Assembly: GCA_016191395.1 (NCBI GenBank) | Contig: JACPOS010000031.1 | Span: 1 to 64,000, forward strand | Source of the DNA: Chloroflexota bacterium | GTDB taxonomy: Bacteria; Chloroflexota; Limnocylindria; Limnocylindrales; CSP1-4 | Direction of reading: 5' to 3' | Length of the DNA stretch: 64,000 nt | Part shown: one piece after another, positions 58,329 through 64,000 of the stretch | Layout of the letters: the number at the start of each line of letters is the position of its first letter | How positions within the stretch are numbered: the first letter of the stretch is position 1 | Made by a program: the position numbers and the translations under genes | Notes under the pieces: model-generated | Seen by the model: only the letters and a program-made list of their open reading frames with translations | The model's database searches: none | Told to the model about the DNA's origin: nothing

Positions 58329-60071
58329 CTAGCTGCCGTCGGCGAGCCGCCATGTTAGCACGTCCCAATATCGGTCTCCGGAGGTCCCGACGGGTCGCGA
58401 TTCGGGCCCGCTGACCGTGTCGCGGAACACGACATAGTCATCCCGGAACGCCAGCGGCAGCAGGTATGCGCGATCCTCGAGCCGCTGCTGGAGCTTGGCG
58501 TAGGCGGCGACCCGATCCGCCTCCGCGAGCGGCGTCCGCGCCGCGACGAGGAGCTTGTCGAGCTCCGGGTCCTGGAGCCCGATGACGTTCGAGCCGCCGG
58601 TGCGCGTCTGCGAGGCCGCGAGCAGCGCGTAGACGTCCGGGTCCAGGCCGATCGCGAACGGCAGGATCGCGACCTGGAACTGGCCGCGCACGAGGCGGTC
58701 GCCGAGGAGCTCTGTGGCGGGCAGCGGCACGTGGCGGACGGCCAGCCCGATGTCGTGCCACGCGGCCGTGACGGCCTCGGCCGCCGCGAACGCCACGGGA
58801 TTCGCCGTCTCCTCCGGGCTGAGCAGCTCGATGGCGATCGGCTCCGTCGCGCCCTTCGGGGTCCAGCCCTGGTCGGACTGCTTCCAGCCGGCCTTCGCCA
58901 GCGCCGCCTTCGCCGCGGCGGGGTCGAACGCGATCGGCTGGTCCCCGGCGGCGTCGAACATCGGAGAGCTCGGCGGGATGAGCGAATCCGCCCGACTGCC
59001 AAGGCCGCCGAGCAACGTCGACACCAGGCCGTTGCGGTCGATCGCCTGGAACAGCGCTCGTCGAACTGCCGGATCCTGGAATGCGCTCTGGCCGGCGCGG
59101 AGGTTCAGCCCGGCGGCGAGGAGCGTCGTGCCGGGATAGGCCACCAGGCGCGACCCGGGGGTGGCGGCCAGGGCCACCGCGTCGGCGGGTTGGAGGCCGG
59201 AGGCAGCGTCGAGATCGCCTGCCACCCAGTCCTTGCGCAGGGCCGCGACATCGTCGTAGTAGCGCAGCTCAAGCCGGGACAGGTACGGGACCGCGACGTC
59301 GGGCTTCCGGGTGGCCCGGGGGGATGCCAGCGAATCCGTGCGCGCAGGTGTCGCGAAGTTCGGGCCGCCCGCTTCGGTCGGGACGGGCTCGATCGGGGTG
59401 TTCGCCGCGAGCATGACCACGCCCGTGAGCATGTACACGACGTGGAACGGCCCGGAGCCCACGGGCGCCTGGCCGAAGGGATCGTCCGCGATCTGATCGG
59501 GTGGAATGCCCCCGAGCAGGTGCGCGGGCGCGATCGGCTGGGTGGCCGCCTGGAGGAAGCCACCGAGCGGTGTCGTGAGCTGGAGCTCGACCGTCAGCAG
59601 GTCCACCACTGTCGCGGTCACGTCCCGCCATGACTCGCCGCCCGGGCCGGTGTATGCCGGGTCGCTGAGGATGCTGACGGTGAACGCCACGTCGTCCGCG
59701 GTGATCGGCTCGCCGTCCTCCCAGAACTGCCCCGGGCGCAGGTGGAATGTCCACGTCCTGCCCGCGTCGTCGACCTCCCAGTGGGAGGCGAGGTCCGGGA
59801 TGATGGAGTTGCCCGGCCCCAGGCGGACGAGCCCTCGGAAGAGCAGGGCGACGAGCGCTCGATCCGCGGCCGACCGCGCGCCGAACGGGCTCGCGTTGCT
59901 CGCGCGCCCGACGACGCCCTCGATGTAGTGGCGGGTGTTGTCGTTGCCCGGCGTCGGCTCCGCCGAGTTGCCGGACGATCCGAGCGACGGCCCGAGGGCC
60001 GCGATGGACAGGACGACGAGGGCGACGCTCAGGATGCCCACGAGGGTGCGGTCGCGGATCTTCGTCACCAT
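58329..60071 (-). CDS. ABC transporter solute-binding protein, family 5 (peptide/nickel type)
   Basis: 580 residues. An N-terminal hydrophobic segment (LVGILSVALVVLSIAALGPSLG) has no lipobox cysteine, so it is an uncleaved anchor or a type I signal. The SBP_bac_5 core follows: ALVALLFRGLVRLGPGNSIIPDLASHWEV, WTFHLRPGQFWEDGEPITADDVAFTVSIL, then LNLRAGQSAFQDPAVRRALFQAIDR. Such proteins bind oligopeptides or metal chelates. No permease or ATPase gene is beside it, so it is an orphan. It follows secG by 37 nt. Confidence 0.88.
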   Translation of the reverse strand: MVTKIRDRTLVGILSVALVVLSIAALGPSLGSSGNSAEPTPGNDNTRHYIEGVVGRASNASPFGARSAADRALVALLFRGLVRLGPGNSIIPDLASHWEVDDAGRTWTFHLRPGQFWEDGEPITADDVAFTVSILSDPAYTGPGGESWRDVTATVVDLLTVELQLTTPLGGFLQAATQPIAPAHLLGGIPPDQIADDPFGQAPVGSGPFHVVYMLTGVVMLAANTPIEPVPTEAGGPNFATPARTDSLASPRATRKPDVAVPYLSRLELRYYDDVAALRKDWVAGDLDAASGLQPADAVALAATPGSRLVAYPGTTLLAAGLNLRAGQSAFQDPAVRRALFQAIDRNGLVSTLLGGLGSRADSLIPPSSPMFDAAGDQPIAFDPAAAKAALAKAGWKQSDQGWTPKGATEPIAIELLSPEETANPVAFAAAEAVTAAWHDIGLAVRHVPLPATELLGDRLVRGQFQVAILPFAIGLDPDVYALLAASQTRTGGSNVIGLQDPELDKLLVAARTPLAEADRVAAYAKLQQRLEDRAYLLPLAFRDDYVVFRDTVSGPESRPVGTSGDRYWDVLTWRLADGS

Positions 60072-60108
60072 GGCGAGCCCACCTGTCGCGGACCGGGGCG
60101 AACCAGGC

Positions 60109-60342
60109 TCAGGCGGCGACGGACGGCGAAAGGATGTACCCGGCGAGGGAGAACATCACGAACAGCGCGATCAACACGATCGTGAACTGCCACAGCCGGC
60201 GCTCGATGCCACGGCGGCTGCGGTAGACCGCCGAGTCGCCACCGAACGTGCCGCCGAGGCCCGACCCACGGGACTGGAGCAGGATCGCGAAGCTGAGGGC
60301 GACGCTGACGATGAGCTGACCAGCGGCCAGGACGGGATTCAC
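60109..60342 (-). CDS. secG: Protein translocase subunit SecG
   Basis: 77 residues with two transmembrane helices: PVLAAGQLIVSVALSFAILLQ and QFTIVLIALFVMFSLAGYIL; the loop has the Gly-rich SRGSGLGGTFGG typical of SecG. The GTG start at 60342 has GAGGAGGT upstream and overlaps the gpmI stop by 4 nt, which supports it over the upstream ATG at 60411. tpiA-gpmI-secG is a common order. Confidence 0.92.
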   Translation of the reverse strand: MNPVLAAGQLIVSVALSFAILLQSRGSGLGGTFGGDSAVYRSRRGIERRLWQFTIVLIALFVMFSLAGYILSPSVAA

Positions 60343-61934
60343 GGCTGGGGGGACCTCCTCGGTGACCGCGGGATGATAGCAAGCAGCGAGCGACCCGTCA
60401 TTCCGTGCCACGGCCGGAGGCCCGCGAGCGTGATCAGCGTCGGGGCGATGTCGGACAGGGCGCCGTTCTCGAGCTCGCGACCGTCGACCGCCCGCCCGGC
60501 GAGCAGGAACGGGACCGGATTGAGCGAGTGGGCCGTCACGACGCCGCCGTCCGCCGTCCGCATGGCGTCGGCATTGCCATGGTCAGCGGTGACCGCCAGC
60601 AGCGCGCCGGAGCTCTCGAGGGGCGCCAGCGCGGTCACGATCCGGCGGAGGCACGCATCCACCGCCTCGACCGCGCGCACGGTGGCATCCCAGTGGCCGG
60701 TGTGGCCCACCATGTCGGGGTTCGCGAAGTTCGCCACCAGCAGGTCGAACCGGCCCGAGGCGATCCCCGCGACCAGGGCGTCGGTCACGCCATCGGCACT
60801 CATCTCCGGCCGAAGGTCGTAGGTGGCCACCTTGGGGCTGGGCACGAGCACGCGCTCCTCGCCGTCGAACGGCTCCTCCCGTCCGCCGTTCAGGAAGTAC
60901 GTCACGTGGGCGTACTTCTCGGTCTCCGCGACGTGGAGCTGCCGCCAGCCCGCCTCGGCGGCGGCACCCGCCAGGCACGGCACGACCTCGGGCGGGAACG
61001 CGACGAGCACCGGCAGGTCCGCCTCGTACTCGGTCATCGTCACGATCGCCAGGTCGTGTGGAGCGCGTCGGCCGTCAGGCGCGGCACGGTCAAAGCTCGT
61101 GAAGTCCCGGTCAGCCAGCGCATGGACGAGCTGCCGGGCGCGATCGGCGCGGAAATTGGCGTGGATGATCGGCTCGCCATCCACAAGGCCGCCGTCGACG
61201 CCGTCGATGACGGTCGGGGTCACGAACTCGTCGTTCTCGCCCCGGTCGTAGCCTGCCTCGATCGCGGCCGTGGCGCTCGCCGCGTGCTCCCCCACCCCAT
61301 GGACGATCGCGTCGTAGCCCGCTTCGGCGCGCTCCCAGCGCTTGTCGCGATCCATCGCGAAGTAGCGGCCGCCGATCGACGCGATCCTTGCGTGGGGATG
61401 CGCCGCGGCGAGCTCACCCTCGAGCGCGGCCACGAAGCCAAGCGCCGATCGCGGCGGCGTGTCGCGGCCGTCGAGGAGGGCGTGCAGCCGGAACGACGGC
61501 ACGCCCTCGCGCCGCGCCAGCTCCGCGAGCGCGACGATGTGCCGGTCGTGGGCGTGCACGCCGCCCGGCCCCACGAGCCCGACCACGTTCAGGCGGCCGC
61601 GACCCGCCCTGGCCAGCCGGCACGCCTCGACGAAGGCGGGGCGCGTGAAGAACGAGCCGTCGGCGATCGCGGCGTCGATGCGCGGCAGGTCCTGGAGCAC
61701 GGGCCGCCCCGCCCCGATGTTCAGGTGCCCCACCTCGGAGTTGCCCATCTGCCCTGCGGGCAGCCCGACCGCGTCGGCGGAAGCGTCCAGGCGCGCGTGC
61801 GGCCAGCGCTCGAGCAACCCGTGCCACACGGGCATGCGCGCCGCGGCGATGGCGTCCGACGCAGGCTCGGTACCCAAGCCGAACCCGTCGATGATCACGA
61901 GGACGATGGGCCGCGGGTGCTCCGGGGCCGTCAC
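60339..61934 (-). CDS. gpmI: Cofactor-independent phosphoglycerate mutase
   Basis: About 531 residues from the GTG at 61934 (VTAPEHPRPIVLVIIDGFG); an upstream GTG at 61982 would add 16 residues and overlap tpiA by 38 nt. Alkaline-phosphatase-type metal site: VIIDGFGLG, then GQMGNSEVGHLNIGAGRP with the phosphorylated serine, HALLDGRDTPPRSAL, NFANPDMVGHTG and VTADHGNAD. It interconverts 3- and 2-phosphoglycerate with Mn2+. It follows tpiA in a glycolytic pair. Confidence 0.94.
   Translation of the reverse strand: MTAPEHPRPIVLVIIDGFGLGTEPASDAIAAARMPVWHGLLERWPHARLDASADAVGLPAGQMGNSEVGHLNIGAGRPVLQDLPRIDAAIADGSFFTRPAFVEACRLARAGRGRLNVVGLVGPGGVHAHDRHIVALAELARREGVPSFRLHALLDGRDTPPRSALGFVAALEGELAAAHPHARIASIGGRYFAMDRDKRWERAEAGYDAIVHGVGEHAASATAAIEAGYDRGENDEFVTPTVIDGVDGGLVDGEPIIHANFRADRARQLVHALADRDFTSFDRAAPDGRRAPHDLAIVTMTEYEADLPVLVAFPPEVVPCLAGAAAEAGWRQLHVAETEKYAHVTYFLNGGREEPFDGEERVLVPSPKVATYDLRPEMSADGVTDALVAGIASGRFDLLVANFANPDMVGHTGHWDATVRAVEAVDACLRRIVTALAPLESSGALLAVTADHGNADAMRTADGGVVTAHSLNPVPFLLAGRAVDGRELENGALSDIAPTLITLAGLRPWHGMTGRSLLAIIPRSPRRSPQP
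60373..60381 (-). promoter_or_regulatory. Extended -10 promoter for secG at the end of gpmI
   Basis: Minus-strand TGC-TATCAT inside the last codons of gpmI, about 24 nt upstream of the secG ribosome-binding site and start. It would let secG and the solute-binding gene be transcribed independently. Confidence 0.4.
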
Positions 61935-61944
61935 CGCTGGTGCG

Positions 61945-62748
61945 TCACCGCTGCGCGCGGGCTCGTGCGGTGAGGCCGGCACGCGCGACGATCCCGGCCA
62001 TCTCGTCCGGCTTCAGCGACGCGCCGCCCACGAGCGCGCCATCGATCGACGGCTCGTCCATGAAGTCGCCGATGTTCGATGACGACACGCTCCCGCCGTA
62101 GAGGACGGGGATCTCCTCGCCGCGATCGTCGAATCCGAGCCCACCGAGCGTCGCGCGGATGACCGCGGCCATCGCCGCGGCATCGGAGCCCTGGGCGTGG
62201 CGCCCCGTCCCGATCGCCCAGACGGGCTCGTAGGCGATCGTCAGCAGCGGCGCGATCGCAGCGACGTCGACGCCGTCCAGGCTGCCGCGAACCTGCGTCC
62301 GGACCAGGTCGGCGGCGTGGCCGGCCTCGCGGTCCTCCAGCTGCTCGCCGACGCACAGGATCACCCGCAGCCCGGTGTCGAGCGCGCGCTGGACCTTGCG
62401 ACTGATCAGCTCGTCCGTCTCGCCGGCGTCGCGGCGGCGCTCGCTGTGCCCCACGATCACCCAGCTCGCCAGCCCCTGGAGCATGTGCGCGCTCACCTCG
62501 CCCGTGTACGGGCCGGTGGTCTCGTGGTGGACGTTCTGGGCGCCCACGGCGACAGCTCCCGCACCCGGCTCGGCCTCGAGCGCGTCGCGGACGGCCGCGA
62601 GCGAGACGAACGGCGGGCACAGGACGCGCACGACGTCCGGCTCATTGGTCCGGCGCGCGATCGTCGCGGCAAGCTCGCCGGCCTCCGCCGGCGTCGTGTG
62701 CATCTTCCAGTTGCCGGCAACGATCACGGGTCGCATCGCGGGAATCAT
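61945..62748 (-). CDS. tpiA: Triosephosphate isomerase
   Basis: 267 residues. NWKMH (catalytic Lys), IVGHSERR (catalytic His), AYEPVWAIGTG (catalytic Glu) and LYGGSVSSSN (phosphate loop) are all present. I chose the ATG at 62748, which overlaps the whiA stop in an ATGA junction; the ATG at 62736 is the alternative. The longer open frame to 63429 reads through whiA and is a shadow. Confidence 0.95.
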   Translation of the reverse strand: MIPAMRPVIVAGNWKMHTTPAEAGELAATIARRTNEPDVVRVLCPPFVSLAAVRDALEAEPGAGAVAVGAQNVHHETTGPYTGEVSAHMLQGLASWVIVGHSERRRDAGETDELISRKVQRALDTGLRVILCVGEQLEDREAGHAADLVRTQVRGSLDGVDVAAIAPLLTIAYEPVWAIGTGRHAQGSDAAAMAAVIRATLGGLGFDDRGEEIPVLYGGSVSSSNIGDFMDEPSIDGALVGGASLKPDEMAGIVARAGLTARARAQR

Positions 62749-63500
62749 GCCCGTGCGAGCCGCTCGATGCGCTCGAGGGCTCGCTGGACCGCGGAGCGAT
62801 GGATCGCGAGCCGGTCGGCCAGCTCCCCGAGGGTCGCCTCGGGGGTCTCGCGCCGGGCCGCGGCGACGGCCCGCACGGTGCCCGGCTCCTCCGCCAGGCG
62901 CCCGTCCGCGTTCAGGGCGGCGATCGCCTCCAGCTGCCGACCGGCGGCCGCCACGGTCCGCGTGAGGTTCGCGGATTCCGCGTTCAGCACGCGATTGAGC
63001 TCGCCGCGCAGGGTTCTCGCGATCTGGCGCGCCTCCAGCTCCAGCAGGCTTGGCCCGGCCCCGATGCGTCGCAGCACGACGTTGACGACCTCGGCGCTCT
63101 TCCAGGTCACCACGCCCCGGCCGCGGCGGATGCGCCAGCCCGGCGGCATCTCGCTCGTGGCCAGGTGGGCGGCCAGGGCGCGGGCCTCGTCCGGCTCCAC
63201 GACGAGCTCCAGGTGCGTGCGCCCGTTCGCGAAGCTCAGCGAGCCCTGCGACAGGAACCGACCGCGGAGCCAGGCCATGCGGCAGTGCTCCGGCCGGGTG
63301 GCCCAGTCGAACGGCGCGACGGCACGGGGATCCTCGCGCCGCGCCAGTCGCACCGCTAGCCGGGCGAGTGACGGGTCCCGGCGCCGGCCGGCGGGATCGA
63401 GGCCCGCCCGCTCCGCCTCCCGGTCGCATTCGCGCGAAGGGTCGATCGCCGCGAGCTCGGCCCGCAGCGCGAGGACCAGGTCGCGCTCCGTGCCGGCCAC
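62745..63500 (-). CDS. whiA: WhiA-type DNA-binding protein, shortened
   Basis: 251 residues; WhiA is usually 300-330. The N-terminal start (RDLVLALRAELAAIDPSRECDREAERAGL) matches, but the first LAGLIDADG-like half is missing and the sequence moves to CRMAWLRGRFLSQGSLSFANGRTHLELVV, the second half. The helix-turn-helix C-domain is intact (RQLEAIAALNADGRLAEEP ... TLGELADRLAIHRSAVQRALERIERLA). WhiA regulates cell division and sporulation genes in Gram-positives. Order yvcK-whiA is standard; stop overlaps tpiA. Confidence 0.9.
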   Translation of the reverse strand: MAGTERDLVLALRAELAAIDPSRECDREAERAGLDPAGRRRDPSLARLAVRLARREDPRAVAPFDWATRPEHCRMAWLRGRFLSQGSLSFANGRTHLELVVEPDEARALAAHLATSEMPPGWRIRRGRGVVTWKSAEVVNVVLRRIGAGPSLLELEARQIARTLRGELNRVLNAESANLTRTVAAAGRQLEAIAALNADGRLAEEPGTVRAVAAARRETPEATLGELADRLAIHRSAVQRALERIERLARA

Positions 63501-63501
63501 G

Positions 63502-64000
63502 TCAGGCGATGCGGGCGGTGCGCTCGCGTCGCATGGCCTGGCCCTCGCGCTCCCAGGCGCGCAGGATCGCCACCGCGAGGCGCTCCGGATCGTGGTGGTG
63601 GGGCGCCGCGTGGCTCGCGACCCGGTCGGTCACGAGATGGGGCACCTCGTCGCCCGCGGGCGGCCAGCGCAGCTGGACGGCATCCGCCGGCCACTGCTCG
63701 TCTGACCCGGGCCTATCCCCATCGAAGCCGTCGTTGGCGAGCACGAGGTCCACCAGGTCCGCCTGCGTGTGCGCGGACAGGGCCTCCACGTGATCCGCCA
63801 GGTCGTAGCCCTCCGTCTCGCCCGGCTGCATCGCGACGTTGCAAACGTACAGCCGCATCGCGGGAGCCGCGGCCACTGCTTCGCGGATCGCCGGGATCAG
63901 GAGCACCGGCAGCACGCTCGTGTACAGGCTCCCAGGGCCGAGCACGATGACGTCCGCTTCGGCGATCGCAGCGATCGCATCCTCGGCCGCTTGAACGTCC
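63502..64000 (-). CDS. yvcK: Gluconeogenesis factor YvcK/CofD-like protein (5' end beyond window)
   Basis: The C-terminal 166 residues only; the gene continues past the right edge. AAIAEADVIVLGPGSLYTSVLPVLLIPAIREAV, VCNVAMQPGETEGYDLADHVEAL and the YvcK-type end identify the CofD-like fold that binds UDP-sugars. YvcK is needed for correct cell shape and gluconeogenic growth; it normally stands before whiA (with rapZ before it). One base separates its stop from the whiA start. Confidence 0.93.
   Translation of the reverse strand, partial: DVQAAEDAIAAIAEADVIVLGPGSLYTSVLPVLLIPAIREAVAAAPAMRLYVCNVAMQPGETEGYDLADHVEALSAHTQADLVDLVLANDGFDGDRPGSDEQWPADAVQLRWPPAGDEVPHLVTDRVASHAAPHHHDPERLAVAILRAWEREGQAMRRERTARIA

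Noticed and set aside
1-64000. CRISPR arrays, insertion sequences, prophage, integrases or toxin-antitoxin pairs
   Set aside because: No regularly spaced repeats, transposase or integrase motifs, terminal inverted repeats with target duplications, or toxin-antitoxin families were found.
1-64000. SRP RNA, tmRNA or RNase P RNA genes
   Set aside because: None of the gaps is large enough or shows the conserved core of these RNAs, although ffh and ftsY are present.

Overview
This is a dense, very G+C-rich window of a bacterial chromosome made almost entirely of housekeeping operons. I infer a monoderm Chloroflexota bacterium, possibly near Candidatus Limnocylindria. The reasons are the G+C content, the rpmB / asp23-fakA-recG-rsmD-coaD order, the monoderm markers (LCP, WhiA, two Asp23 proteins, FakA), the Zn-ribbon forms of S18, L28 and L32, and an F420-type LLM oxidoreductase. 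The placement rests on gene content and order only. I see no insertion sequence, prophage, CRISPR array or plasmid gene.

Region 1 (about 0.2-24.0 kb, minus strand) is a long run of genes read right to left. It starts with asp23, fakA, recG, rsmD, coaD, a coiled-coil protein, DUF177 and rpmF. It continues with plsX, a second asp23, nusB, acpP, rnc, smc, ftsY, a lipoprotein, ffh and a DUF3352 protein. It ends with rpsP, khpA, rimM, trmD, rplS, rnhB, a GT87 membrane glycosyltransferase and yraN. It joins fatty acid and phospholipid supply, the SRP pathway, ribosome assembly and chromosome organisation. Many neighbours overlap by 1-4 nt. rpmB diverges from it at 24.0 kb.

Region 2 (24.4-26.05 kb, plus strand) is the only clearly accessory stretch: three small overlapping genes for exported proteins, visibly less G+C-rich, behind a near-consensus sigma70 promoter.

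Region 3 (26.1-42.1 kb, minus strand) runs ileS, lspA, rluD, gmk, priA, a small helical protein, def, fmt, a molybdenum hydroxylase large subunit, rlmN, rpe, dtd and a frameshifted LLM oxidoreductase. The molybdoenzyme sits between fmt and rlmN with overlapping codons on both sides.

Region 4 (42.1-50.5 kb) holds a divergent LCP cell-wall ligase, ilvE, a Ca2+/cation antiporter, a DUF1634-TauE pair, rpsF-ssb-rpsR and a CpaE-like ATPase.

Region 5 (50.5-58.3 kb) carries eight minus-strand tRNAs (Leu-UAA, Cys-GCA, Gln-UUG, Gly-GCC, Phe-GAA, Val-UAC, Leu-GAG, Leu-CAG). Between them lie an amidohydrolase, a class V aminotransferase, htpX-lemA and a hydrolase-cyclase fusion.

Region 6 (58.3-64 kb, minus strand) runs yvcK (cut by the window end), whiA, tpiA, gpmI, secG and an orphan solute-binding protein.

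The main oddities are a GXHH-type IleRS, an RNase HII without its GRG motif, a WhiA with half its LAGLIDADG domain, a cyclase fused to a catalytically dead hydrolase domain, a solitary molybdoenzyme subunit inside a translation operon, and many extended -10 or leaderless promoters.
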